From: Chloroflexota bacterium
Lineage (GTDB): Bacteria > Chloroflexota > Limnocylindria > P2-11E
DNA: 32,924 bases
Direction: 5' to 3'
Assembly: GCA_005881885.1 (NCBI GenBank)
Contig: VBDX01000141.1
Coordinates: 6,101-39,024, forward strand
Within the stretch, counting starts at the first letter, position 1. Each line of letters starts with the position of its first letter. The notes beneath the pieces are model-generated. The model was not told the origin of the DNA. It searched no databases and saw only the letters and a list, made by a program, of their open reading frames with translations. The translations under genes and the position numbers were made by a program. Shown here in pieces: positions 23,241 through 30,610 of the stretch.

Positions 23241-24254
23241 TCAGTCCGCGAGCATGTCCCGCGCTGCGTTTTCCTGGGCGGCCGGTTTGCGCGAGTCCCG
23301 GTCGAGGGGAAGATGGACCGTCACCAGCGAGCCGCGCGTCGCACCGCGGGTGATCAATACAAGGCGGCCACCGTTCCCTGCGACAAGAAATCGGGGTAGC
23401 TCCACGTCGGCGTCCTCGACCTCGCGGGCGCGGCAGTTGACCTCGACGGCCGCCTCGTCCCCGGAGACCCGAGCCAGGACGGTCACATCGTCGTGTGGAG
23501 ACAGCTCCAAGCAGCGATCGATCAAGCAGGCGAAGGCGTGTCGTAGGCGGTCGGCATCAGCGACGAGCGTGAGCGGCTCATTTGTCAGGCTTAAGAGCAC
23601 GCGGGTGCGAGCCGGCGATGCTTCCGCCGCCTCTGTCAGGATCTCTCCGAGGTCAACCCGCCTCCGCTCGAGATGAAGGCCCCGGCTGTCGAGTCGCCCG
23701 AGGGCCGTTAGATCGGTCCCGAGGAACGTCACTTCCCGAATGTGGTGGCGAAGCGCTCGGAACTGAATACGCATCGCGTCTGTGGAGTGGCGCACGAGCG
23801 CCTCTTCGAAGGTCCGAGCAAACCAGTCCAGTGCGCGCAGCGGCCTTGGGAACTCACGAATCAGCACTCGCTGGATGGCGTTGCGCTCAGCGTCGACCAC
23901 CTCCCAGCGAAGGCGCTCGCGGTCATGGGCGGATTCCTTCGCGATCCGCTCCAGGTGAAATCGATCAGTGACGACTGCCAGCGCGAAGAAGACACCGATC
24001 CGTGAGAGGCCATTCCAGAGCGCGGTGGCGAGGACCAGACCACGCATGACATCGTCAGCGACAAATTCGGTGACCGCTCCAACCACGCCGAATGCCAACC
24101 CGGCTTTCCAACCGAGGACCCAGGCGGTCAGTACGACTGGGACCATGTAAAAGGGCGTGAAGTCGACCTCCACGGGTGTGAGGTAGTCAAGGAGACCGGT
24201 GGCGATCGTGAGGACAGCGGCGATCAGTAATACGCGCGAATCTCCTCGCCGCAT
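23241..24254 (-). CDS. Degenerate sensor histidine-kinase-like membrane protein
   Basis: A 337-residue protein. The N-terminal half has three to four transmembrane helices with the sensor pattern LDYLTPVEVDFTPFYMVPVVLTAWVLGWKAGL (22-53). A coiled segment (100-130) leads to an HisKA-like helix in which the SHELRTPL box reads IREFPRPL (132-139), with Arg for the phospho-accepting His. The ATPase-like part, ADADRLRHAFACLIDRCLELSP (232-253), lacks both Asn of the N box, and the G boxes are not recognisable. It is probably a catalytically dead or repurposed kinase fold. I chose ATG 24254 over the upstream in-frame start because it removes a low-complexity leader; no clear ribosome-binding site. 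No response regulator is adjacent. Confidence 0.7.
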   Translation of the reverse strand: MRRGDSRVLLIAAVLTIATGLLDYLTPVEVDFTPFYMVPVVLTAWVLGWKAGLAFGVVGAVTEFVADDVMRGLVLATALWNGLSRIGVFFALAVVTDRFHLERIAKESAHDRERLRWEVVDAERNAIQRVLIREFPRPLRALDWFARTFEEALVRHSTDAMRIQFRALRHHIREVTFLGTDLTALGRLDSRGLHLERRRVDLGEILTEAAEASPARTRVLLSLTNEPLTLVADADRLRHAFACLIDRCLELSPHDDVTVLARVSGDEAAVEVNCRAREVEDADVELPRFLVAGNGGRLVLITRGATRGSLVTVHLPLDRDSRKPAAQENAARDMLAD

Positions 24255-24255
24255 G

Positions 24256-24286
24256 AGCCGGCGAGCGTAGCGGAGCGACGCCGGCT
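24256..24286. repeat. Inverted repeat upstream of the kinase-like gene
   Basis: AGCCGGCG (24256-24263) and CGCCGGCT (24279-24286) form an 8-bp stem with a 15-base loop, one base before the ATG at 24254. On the plus strand TTTTG follows. It may be a regulatory hairpin in the 5' leader. The rest of the 194-bp gap 24255-24448 shows nothing clear. Confidence 0.35.
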
Positions 24287-24448
24287 TTTGCGGCTCGATG
24301 CATGTCCTTGATGGCGCTCTGACACTCGGCCGGACCCGGACGGCACGATCGAGATCGCCGTCCGGGGCTCGGGCACGGCACCGTTCCAGCCGGTTCGACG
24401 CCCCGCGATCAGGCGATCCCTGGAGGCGCTCGCGCATAATCTGCCGCC

Positions 24449-24817
24449 GTGAGTCCACGGCTCGCGCTCATGATCGGCGCCGTCGCCGCGTTCGTGTTCG
24501 GCCTAGCGCTGACCGTCTTCCCCTCGACCATGCTCGCCGGCTTCGGTCTTGCCGTCCCGAACGAGGCGGTGGTCCTTTCCCGCGACGTGGGTGTGACGCT
24601 CATCGGCCTCGGGGTCATCAACTGGATGGCACGCAACGCGACGGGCGAGCCGCTGCAAGCGATCCTCGTCGGCAATGTGGTCGTCCAAGCGCTCGAGCTC
24701 GTGGTGAACGCGGGCGAGATCGCCGTGGGTGCTCTTCCAGTCCAGGCGGGCGGTGGCCTGCTCATACACCTCGTTCTCGGGGCGATCTTCATTCTCGCGA
24801 TGACTCGCGCGCGTTGA
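24449..24817 (+). CDS. Four-helix integral membrane protein, DUF4345-like
   Basis: A 122-residue protein, nearly all membrane: helices at about 5-25, 46-62, 71-88 and 96-118. The pattern FGLALTVFPSTMLAGFGL..VVLSRDVGVTLIGLGVINWMARN resembles DUF4345/DoxX-related small membrane proteins, but I am not sure of the family. It starts at GTG 24449, divergent from the kinase-like gene. No catalytic residues evident. Confidence 0.7.
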   Translation: MSPRLALMIGAVAAFVFGLALTVFPSTMLAGFGLAVPNEAVVLSRDVGVTLIGLGVINWMARNATGEPLQAILVGNVVVQALELVVNAGEIAVGALPVQAGGGLLIHLVLGAIFILAMTRAR

Positions 24818-24954
24818 ACGCGATCTAGGCCCCGCTCGCTCGTTGTTGCCTGACGACGGTCCTCCGACGGATGAGCGCGTCGCGGGCGTAACGGCCTTTA
24901 TCGATACGCACATGACCATTCCCTCGAGGATCGTCGAGCGCCTTAATCGATCAC

Positions 24955-26445
24955 GTGAGCAGGGGAAAGGCTTTCGTGTCTATCGCCCTGCTCGCCATGA
25001 CCATGAGCGCGTGTGCGCGCGTACAGCAAATGAACGACGATCAAGACGTCTCCCTCCCGGACGACCGCTTGGCTCGCTCGACGACCGGGGCCGACCCGCT
25101 CCGCTGCACCGACCGCGCGACGATCCCGCAGATCGACTACGTCACGAATGCGAAATGGTCCGCTGACTCGGGCGCCCTCGCGGTCTCGCGCATCGTCACC
25201 ATCCCGTCCTCCGTGACCATCTCCGGCTACGAAGAGGATCTCCGGGTGACGGTGCTGACCTTGGCCACCGGCGCCATGCGCGAGCTGGGCCAGGGCAGCA
25301 GGCCGGAGTGGTCGGGCTCGGGCACGTACCTCTCGTACTGGCGCGAGGACGGCCATCTCTATGTGGACCAGAACGGCACGACGGTGGCGAAGATCGAGAC
25401 TTCCGATCCGGAGGTCCGGTGGAAGGGCGACGGTCTCTATTTCTGGTACGACGACGAGATCCGCGTCTGGCACGACGGCGCGGTCGACACCGTGGCGCGC
25501 GTCGATACCGAGCTCACCCCGCGCTATCCCCACGACGACGCGTACTTCAGCGCCGATGGGGCGCGGTTCACGGTCACGCGCTACTCCCTCGATGGGAGCG
25601 CGGAGCGGTATGTGGGGAACACGAGCACCGGACAGATGACGCCGCTCGACGAGCCGGGCACCACCTACACCGAGTGGGCACCGAAGGGCCAGACGCTCCT
25701 CGTCCGATCGAACGACCGCATCGCGTTACGCGAGGCGGCTGGAACCGATCGCGCCGCTCCGCTGGGCGCGTTCGCCGGTCCGGTCCATGGATGGACGGCC
25801 GACGGCCGGCTGCTCGTCGGCGCGGTCTCGGCCACGGTGCCGGGCGGGAACGTGTTCGATCGCCTTGGGGTCTGGGATCCAGACGACGAAGGCGACCGAG
25901 CGATCGCCACCCTTCCGAATCTGCTGGGCATGCGCTCCTTCAGCCCGGATGGTCGCTGGTTCGACGGAGTGAGCCGCACCGGCAACTACGGCACTCAACT
26001 CGAGCTCTACCGCTGCGGCGTCGCGCGCGCTCAGGGCGTCGACCTCCGCGCCGATCCCGCCGCGCGATCGCGGCTCGCTCGCATCGCTTCCGATCCTCGC
26101 CGGTTCGTCCGTCCGGTCGCCGGCGCGATCAGCCAGTTCCTGCAGGGCAACCACACCGGGATCGACATCGCGGCACCGGTCGGTTCGATCATCGTCGCCG
26201 CCGACGACGGGGTGGTCGACGCGGTCGGATGGGTCCAGGTCGGCGGTCGGCGCGTCTGCGTGCAGCACGCGAACGACATCGAGAGCTGCTACTACCACAC
26301 CTCCGCGGCGCTCGTCTCGAGCGGCGACCACGTTGCGCGCGGGCAGCCCATCGCCCTCATCGGGATGACCGGCGCGACGACCGGGCCGCACGTGCACTGG
26401 GAGGTCAAGCAGGAGGGAAGGATCGTCGATCCGCTCGGGCTCTAG
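24955..26445 (+). CDS. Lipoprotein with beta-propeller-like N-terminus and M23 (LytM) peptidase domain
   Basis: A 496-residue secreted protein. The signal MSRGKAFVSIALLAMTMSAC ends at a likely lipidated Cys20. Residues about 55-345 contain repeated blades with WSADSGALAVSR, WSGSGTYLSYWRED, YFSADGARFTVTR, WAPKGQTLLVRS and FSPDGRWFDGV, as in TolB/WD40-type propellers. The C-terminal domain is an M23 endopeptidase: zinc ligands His400 and Asp404 in NHTGID, catalytic-type His448, and His479/His481 in PHVHWEV. All M23 residues are present, so it should cleave peptidoglycan cross-links outside the cell. GTG 24955 puts the signal at the N-terminus. The propeller may position it on a partner or substrate (inference). 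Confidence 0.85.
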   Translation: MSRGKAFVSIALLAMTMSACARVQQMNDDQDVSLPDDRLARSTTGADPLRCTDRATIPQIDYVTNAKWSADSGALAVSRIVTIPSSVTISGYEEDLRVTVLTLATGAMRELGQGSRPEWSGSGTYLSYWREDGHLYVDQNGTTVAKIETSDPEVRWKGDGLYFWYDDEIRVWHDGAVDTVARVDTELTPRYPHDDAYFSADGARFTVTRYSLDGSAERYVGNTSTGQMTPLDEPGTTYTEWAPKGQTLLVRSNDRIALREAAGTDRAAPLGAFAGPVHGWTADGRLLVGAVSATVPGGNVFDRLGVWDPDDEGDRAIATLPNLLGMRSFSPDGRWFDGVSRTGNYGTQLELYRCGVARAQGVDLRADPAARSRLARIASDPRRFVRPVAGAISQFLQGNHTGIDIAAPVGSIIVAADDGVVDAVGWVQVGGRRVCVQHANDIESCYYHTSAALVSSGDHVARGQPIALIGMTGATTGPHVHWEVKQEGRIVDPLGL

Positions 26446-26455
26446 CGTTTAGGCG

Positions 26456-26998
26456 ATGCGCCTCCTCGGAGCCCTGGTCGCGATCCTCGCGCTTGTCCTG
26501 ATCACGATGGCCGCGCTCGGGAGCTTCGGTCCGACCGAGACCGCGCGCGCCGTCCCCACGCCGCCACGCGCCGCCACGCCATCAGCGGCCTCGGCCTCCC
26601 CCACCGCGAGCGGCGACCGCGGCATCACCGTCACCCTCACCGAGGACGAGCTCACGCAGGCCGCGCAGTCGTACTCACCGATGACGGTGAGCGGGATCAC
26701 CGTCACCGATCCGCGCATCCGACTCGCCGCCGGACGCCTGACCCTGACCGCAACCGGCCGCGCCTTCTTCGTCAGCGGACCGATCGTCGTGGTCGCCTCG
26801 CCCGTCGTGACGAACGGGACGGCCGGAGCCAGGATCGAGTCCGCTACGTTCGCGGGCTTCGGGCTTCCCGACTCGACCAAGCAGGACATCGTCGACACCT
26901 TCTCGCGCACGCTCGCCGCGAACATCCCCGCGGGCCTCCGCGTCACAACCGTCACGGTCAACTCGGGAACGCTCGTCGTCCAGGCGATCCCCGGCTAG
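26456..26998 (+). CDS. Secreted membrane-anchored protein, LmeA/DUF2993-like
   Basis: A 180-residue protein with an N-terminal signal anchor (MRLLGALVAILALVLITMAALGSF) and a Pro/Ala/Thr/Ser-rich linker (about 30-55), then a beta-rich domain (GITVTLTEDELTQAA...VSGITVTDPRIRLAAGRLTLTATG...IPAGLRVTTVTVNSGTLVVQAIPG). The layout resembles DUF2993/LmeA-type lipid-binding proteins, but I am not certain. Ten bases after the M23 gene, so likely co-transcribed with it. Confidence 0.65.
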   Translation: MRLLGALVAILALVLITMAALGSFGPTETARAVPTPPRAATPSAASASPTASGDRGITVTLTEDELTQAAQSYSPMTVSGITVTDPRIRLAAGRLTLTATGRAFFVSGPIVVVASPVVTNGTAGARIESATFAGFGLPDSTKQDIVDTFSRTLAANIPAGLRVTTVTVNSGTLVVQAIPG

Positions 26999-27053
26999 CC
27001 GGCGCACGCCGCCGCGAGATGCGATGATGCTGCGACCACCAGGGGAGGTCGTC

Positions 27054-27212
27054 ATGGATTGGATCGAGGAGCTCTTCGGCATCTCTCCGGACGCGGGCAG
27101 CGGCACGCTCGAGGCGCTTATCGCGGGCGCCGTCGTCGCCGTGATCCTTGGCGCGATCTTCGCGGTGCGCACGCGGAGCGCGCAGGTGTCGGAGAAGCGC
27201 CGCCACCCCTGA
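27054..27212 (+). CDS. Small single-pass membrane protein before the amidase
   Basis: A 52-residue protein MDWIEELFGISPDAGSGTLEA..., with one transmembrane helix (LEALIAGAVVAVILGAIFAV, about 19-38) and a basic C-terminus. ATG 27054 has GGGGAGGT four bases upstream, a strong site. Its stop forms a CTGA overlap with the CTG at which the amidase appears to start. No family recognised. Confidence 0.7.
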   Translation: MDWIEELFGISPDAGSGTLEALIAGAVVAVILGAIFAVRTRSAQVSEKRRHP

Positions 27213-28603
27213 TCCAAGAGACTACGGCGCTCGACCTCGAGAAGGCCGCTGCACTCCTTCGCGAGCGCCGGATCTCATCGACCGCGCTGACCGAAGCCTG
27301 CCTCGCGCGCATCGCGGCGGTCGAGCCGCGGGTCAACGCGTTCGTCACGGTCACGGCGGATATCGCGCGAGCACAGGCCGCCGAGGCCGAGCGCGAGATC
27401 GCTGCCGGCCGCTATCGCGGCACACTGCACGGCATCCCGGTCGCGGTGAAGGACCTCTTCGCCACGAAGGGCATCCGCACAACGGCAGGATCGCGCATTC
27501 TCAAAGACTGGGTTCCCGAGGACGACGCGACCGTGGTGCGCAAGCTTCGCGAGGCCGGGGCGGTACTTCTCGGCAAGCTGGGCATGCACGAGTTCGCGTA
27601 CGGCATCAGCTCCGTGAATCCGCATTTCGGGGACGTGCGCAATCCGTGGGACACGACGAAGATCCCCGGCGGATCGTCCGGCGGCTCCGCCGTCGCGGTC
27701 GTCATGGCCGAGGCGTACGCGACGATCGGGAGCGATACCGGCGGGAGCATCCGCATCCCGGCCTCGCTCTGCGGCTCTGTTGGTCTCAAGCCCACCTACG
27801 GGCGCGTCGGGCTGGCCGGCGCAATCCCGCTGTCGTGGTCGCTCGATCACCCGGGCCCGCTCGCGCGCGGCGCGCGTGACGTCGCGATCGTCACGACGGC
27901 AATCGCGGGCAAGGATCGCGGTGACCCAGCGTCGGCCGATCGCGAGGTGCCGGACCTGCTCGGTGGCATTGAGCGCGGCGCGCGTGGCCTGCGGATCGGC
28001 GTGCCGATGGAGCATGTGTGGGACGAATGCGATCCGGCCATCGCGGCGGTCGTGCGTTGGGCGATCGAATCGCTCGCCGTGGCGGGTGCCGAGGTCCGCG
28101 AGATCAGTTGGCCGCGCGCGGCGGAGTACGCGAGGGCGGCGAGCCAGGTCCTGGCGGTCGAGGCCCGCGCGTATCACATCGGCACGTATCCGGGCCGCGA
28201 GGCCGAGTACGGGCCGCTCGTCGCGGCCCGTCTGCGGTCGGTCGACGTCGACGCCGAGTCGTACGCGCGCGCGCTCCGGCTCTTGATCGAGGCTCGAGCG
28301 GGCGCCGCGGACGAGGCGCTCGCCGGGCTTGACGTCCTGGCGATGCCGACTGTCCCGACGCGCGCCTGGACGATCGAGCAGGCGAAGGAGCCCGGCCGTC
28401 GGAGCGAGTGGACCCGCATCACGCGCATCTTCGATCTCACCGGACAGCCGGCGATCTCCGTTCCCTGCGGGCGCGATCCCGACGGTCTTCCGGTCGGTCT
28501 GCAGTTCGCCGGTCACCTCTGGGACGAAGCTGCCGTGCTACGCGCGGCGCGCGCGTATGAGCTTGTGCGCGGTCCATTCCCGCTGCCACCCGAGGGTGGT
28601 TAG
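27209..28603 (+). CDS. Amidase-signature family hydrolase, apparent CTG start
   Basis: A 464-residue amidase. The Ser-cisSer-Lys triad is intact: Lys81 (VAVKDLF), Ser156 (PGGSSGGS) and Ser180 (GSDTGGSIRIPAS). The spacing matches GatA-type enzymes, but GSIRIPA instead of GSIRQPA and the absence of gatB/gatC nearby favour a general amidase over the tRNA amidotransferase subunit; substrate unknown. There is no ATG, GTG or TTG between 27062 and the GTG next to catalytic Lys81. The reading frame opens onto CTG 27209, which overlaps the upstream stop as CTGA and gives (M)IQETTALDLEKAA, where the family normally begins. Confidence 0.92.
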   Translation: MIQETTALDLEKAAALLRERRISSTALTEACLARIAAVEPRVNAFVTVTADIARAQAAEAEREIAAGRYRGTLHGIPVAVKDLFATKGIRTTAGSRILKDWVPEDDATVVRKLREAGAVLLGKLGMHEFAYGISSVNPHFGDVRNPWDTTKIPGGSSGGSAVAVVMAEAYATIGSDTGGSIRIPASLCGSVGLKPTYGRVGLAGAIPLSWSLDHPGPLARGARDVAIVTTAIAGKDRGDPASADREVPDLLGGIERGARGLRIGVPMEHVWDECDPAIAAVVRWAIESLAVAGAEVREISWPRAAEYARAASQVLAVEARAYHIGTYPGREAEYGPLVAARLRSVDVDAESYARALRLLIEARAGAADEALAGLDVLAMPTVPTRAWTIEQAKEPGRRSEWTRITRIFDLTGQPAISVPCGRDPDGLPVGLQFAGHLWDEAAVLRAARAYELVRGPFPLPPEGG

Positions 28604-28726
28604 CGCGAGTGCCGCGAGCACGACGGCCTGCTCGATCGGCTCGCCAGAGTCGAACGAGCCGCGGATGAAGATCACAAGGAGCGCGACGAGTGTGGCGACG
28701 ACCCCGAGGCAGCCGCATCCGGTCAC
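28538..28726 (-). CDS. Possible small two-helix membrane protein
   Basis: A 62-residue reading frame, VTGCGCLGVVATLVALLVIFIRGSFDSGEPIEQAVVLAALALTTLGW..., with two hydrophobic helices around a short acidic loop and a basic end. It starts at GTG 28726 without a clear ribosome-binding site and overlaps the 3' end of the amidase gene by 66 bases in antisense. The hydrophobic pattern looks real, but the overlap and length leave it uncertain. Confidence 0.4.
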   Translation of the reverse strand: MTGCGCLGVVATLVALLVIFIRGSFDSGEPIEQAVVLAALALTTLGWQREWTAHKLIRARRA

Positions 28727-28830
28727 CTGCCGACGCTAGCGCCTTCGGTACCAGAACGCGCGCCGCAGGCGAGCGTCGGGTACAAGCCGAGCGTCAGCTC
28801 GGGTCGTACGATCGCGTGGGGAGGTGCCTG

Positions 28831-29394
28831 ATGACGCGCGACGAAGCCTGGGAGCTCCTCTGCGAGCACACCAAATCGGACAGCCTGCGCAAGCACGGGC
28901 TCGCGGTCGAAGCGGCGATGCGGCAGTTCGCGCGACGGAGCGGTGAGAACGAGGAATCGTGGGCGATCGCCGGCCTCCTACATGACTTCGACTACGAGCG
29001 CGATCCGCAGGGGCATCCGCAGAACGGAAAACCGATCCTCGAGCAGGCCGGCGTCCCCGGAACGATCGTGCACGCGATCCAGAGCCACGGCGACCATACC
29101 GGTATCCCACGGGTGAGCGCGATGGAGAAGACCCTCTACGCGGTCGATGAGCTCTGCGGATTCGTCACCGCTGTCGCGCTGGTCAAGCCATCCAAAGCCG
29201 TCCGCGATGTGGACCCCTCCTCGGTGCGAAAGAAGATGAAGGACAAGGCGTTCGCGCGAGCGGTCAGCCGCGACATGATGTTGAAGGGTGCCGAGGCTCT
29301 CGGCCTTCCATTCGACGATCTCGTCGCCGAGGTCGTCCGCGCCATGGACGCTGCCGCGGACCGTCTCGGTCTCCAGGGCACGACGAGCACCTGA
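28831..29394 (+). CDS. HD-domain (HDIG-type) hydrolase-like protein
   Basis: A 187-residue HD-superfamily protein. Metal ligands: His22 (LRKHGLAVE), His51-Asp52 (GLLHDFDYE), further His81/His86 (HAIQSHGDH) and Asp106 (AVDELCGF). This is the compact HDIG group often annotated as a predicted phosphohydrolase; the substrate is unknown. ATG 28831 is preceded by GGGGAGGT at good spacing. Its 3' 259 bases overlap an antisense LuxR-type frame. A GC hairpin (29400-29425) follows its stop. Confidence 0.88.
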   Translation: MTRDEAWELLCEHTKSDSLRKHGLAVEAAMRQFARRSGENEESWAIAGLLHDFDYERDPQGHPQNGKPILEQAGVPGTIVHAIQSHGDHTGIPRVSAMEKTLYAVDELCGFVTAVALVKPSKAVRDVDPSSVRKKMKDKAFARAVSRDMMLKGAEALGLPFDDLVAEVVRAMDAAADRLGLQGTTST

Positions 29395-29660
29395 CCGGTC
29401 ACGCGCGCGGCTGCGGCCGCGCGTGTCGGCACGCCGAGGCTCATACGCGCTCGACGAATATGCGTGTTCACGCTCGCCGGTGTGATCCCGAACTCGGAGG
29501 CGATCTCCTTCGTCGTCCGGCCGGCCGCGACGGCGCGCAGGATCTCGCGTTGGCGGTCGGTCAGCGCCCCTTCGACCGCGCGACGGTCAAGGACGCGGCG
29601 GGAAAACACGTAGCCAGCGACAAGACCGAGAAGGAGAGACGCCGTGCGCTGGCCATGCAC
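29136..29660 (-). CDS. LuxR-type HTH protein with N-terminal membrane helix; long antisense tail
   Basis: The first 88 or so residues look genuine: a membrane helix (ASLLLGLVAGYVFSR) followed by a LuxR/GerE helix-turn-helix, ALTDRQREILRAVAAGRTTKEIASEFGITPASVNTHIRRARMSLGV (about 32-77). After TRAAAAARV the frame continues for about 85 residues antisense to the HD gene. That part has a low-complexity Ser/Arg/Thr composition unlike a domain. Either the protein really has this tail or the true end is lost by a small frameshift (a TGA lies in the next frame at the boundary). It starts at GTG 29660. A membrane-tethered LuxR regulator with no receiver domain; targets unknown. Confidence 0.6.
   Translation of the reverse strand: MHGQRTASLLLGLVAGYVFSRRVLDRRAVEGALTDRQREILRAVAAGRTTKEIASEFGITPASVNTHIRRARMSLGVPTRAAAAARVTGQVLVVPWRPRRSAAASMARTTSATRSSNGRPRASAPFNIMSRLTARANALSFIFFRTEEGSTSRTALDGLTSATAVTNPQSSSTA
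29400..29425. terminator. GC hairpin between converging HD and LuxR genes
   Basis: CACGCGCG (29400-29407) and CGCGCGTG (29418-29425), an 8-bp stem with a ten-base loop, beginning six bases after the HD-gene stop. No T-run on either strand. It could end both converging transcripts; on the minus strand it falls at the end of the recognisable LuxR domain. Confidence 0.35.
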
Positions 29661-29675
29661 CTCTCAAGGTGAACG

Positions 29676-29696
29676 GCCGCGGCTTGCGGCCGCGGC
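29676..29696 (-). terminator. GC hairpin after the zinc-ribbon gene
   Basis: GCCGCGGC-TTGCG-GCCGCGGC, an 8-bp stem beginning at the stop codon of the zinc-ribbon gene (29696). It lacks a T-run and lies 15 bases before the LuxR-type gene on the same strand, so it could be an attenuator. Confidence 0.35.
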
Positions 29697-29953
29697 TAGC
29701 TCGCGCGCTTCAGCGCGCGCCGCTCCGAGGCGCGAACGACCTCGTGCTCGAAACGCTCCAGGAACAGCTGGCCGCCGCAGCGCGGGCAGAGTGGCTGGTC
29801 GCCGTCGTTCCAGACCGGCGCCTCGCCCGCCCGGACGTTGGCGTAGGCCGTACGAAGCTGCTCGACCGTGGGCCGGCGGGCATTCGTCGGCACGACCACC
29901 TCGCCCAGCCCGTGGCCGCAGAAATAGCAGTAAAGCTCGGCTCGAAGAGCCAT
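29696..29953 (-). CDS. Single zinc-ribbon protein
   Basis: An 85-residue protein with one zinc ribbon formed by CYFCGHG (about 8-14) and CPRCGGQLFLERFE (56-69), around a segment VVVPTNARRPTVEQLRTAYANVRAGEAPVW. Probably binds zinc structurally; role unknown. ATG 29953 lies eight bases after GGAGGT; a GTG one codon earlier (29956) is five bases after it and equally possible. Confidence 0.75.
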   Translation of the reverse strand: MALRAELYCYFCGHGLGEVVVPTNARRPTVEQLRTAYANVRAGEAPVWNDGDQPLCPRCGGQLFLERFEHEVVRASERRALKRAS

Positions 29954-30029
29954 CACGCGTGACCTCCACCTAGGGAAACGAAACGACCGATCCTTTGTTC
30001 CAATACCGTCAATCGGCCGTAACGGTTTC

Positions 30030-30045
30030 CGTATCAGTGGATACG
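30030..30045. repeat. Short palindrome CGTATC-AGTG-GATACG
   Basis: 6-bp perfect arms with a four-base centre in the 142-bp gap between the zinc-ribbon gene and the gene ending at 30096. It may be a weak terminator or an operator; the rest of the gap shows no clear promoter. Confidence 0.25.
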
Positions 30046-30095
30046 CACCGGCGAGCGGGGTGGTTGCTCTCGCGGGGCCGTTTCTTAGGCGGTCT

Positions 30096-30398
30096 TTAGC
30101 TGGCGGTTGCCTCGACCTGGAGCGACACGAGCGGCGTGGACGACTCGCGGAGGTAGGTCAGCTGCCGGATGACGCCCCGAGGAATGATGTGGAAGTCGTT
30201 GTGACGGTAGTCACGTCCTTCGTTGGTGATGTCGTAATCGCCGACGACGACGACGTATTCGGGAGTGTCCTTCCACAGGAGTCCGCAGGTCAGTTTCCGC
30301 AGCCGATAGGGTTCAAAATCCTCGGGAAGCGCGGTCCGCGAGTAGGCGGTGATGTCCTCCCACTCGACGGCCACGAGCGGCGCCGCGACCTGGTCCAC
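30096..30398 (-). CDS. Unknown 100-aa protein with its own promoter
   Basis: Starts at GTG 30398 (VDQVAAPLVAVEWEDI), with an AGGGAAGGG site just upstream. The sequence is soluble and beta-like: PEDFEPYRLRKLTCGLLWKDTPEYVVVVGDYDITNEGRDYRHNDFHIIPRGVIRQLTYLRESS. The segment VVVVGDYDITNEG-DYRHNDFHIIPRG is distinctive. No signal or membrane helix; one Cys. I recognise no family. It has a near-consensus promoter and a stable 5' hairpin, so it is probably well expressed or specifically regulated. Confidence 0.7.
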   Translation of the reverse strand: MDQVAAPLVAVEWEDITAYSRTALPEDFEPYRLRKLTCGLLWKDTPEYVVVVGDYDITNEGRDYRHNDFHIIPRGVIRQLTYLRESSTPLVSLQVEATAS

Positions 30399-30438
30399 AG
30401 CCCTTCCCTCTACGACCCGTCTGGTCGTTCGCTTCTCG

Positions 30439-30473
30439 GTACATGGAGGTTCCGGAGCGGAACCTCCGCGTAC
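30439..30473 (-). promoter_or_regulatory. Stable hairpin in the 5' leader of the 100-aa gene
   Basis: GGAGGTTCCG (30445-30454) and CGGAACCTCC (30458-30467) make a 10-bp stem with a GAG loop, flanked by pairing GTAC arms (30439-30442, 30470-30473). With the predicted transcription start near 30475 it would be the first structure in the mRNA. It could stabilise the 5' end or act as a regulatory element; there is no T-run to make it a terminator. Confidence 0.55.
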
Positions 30474-30481
30474 AGAGCGAA

Positions 30482-30509
30482 AAGATAAAGGGGGGCCTAG
30501 ACGTGTCAA
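30482..30509 (-). promoter_or_regulatory. Sigma-70-type promoter for the 100-aa gene
   Basis: A perfect -35 TTGACA (30509-30504), a 16-bp spacer and -10 TATCTT (30487-30482) on the minus strand, pointing at the gene starting at 30398. Predicted start of transcription is near 30475. Confidence 0.6.
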
Positions 30510-30610
30510 TGGGAAACGCGGGTGGATCGTGATCGGAATCGGATCGGTCGCACCCAAAGACGGCCGCATGTCGCTTCCTCGCCCGCTCTCCGTGCTGTCG
30601 CTGAAAGTCG

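Noticed and set aside
27209-28603. Amidase as GatA of the tRNA amidotransferase
   Set aside because: The triad fits, but GSIRIPA replaces the GatA-typical GSIRQPA and gatB/gatC are not adjacent; kept as a general amidase.
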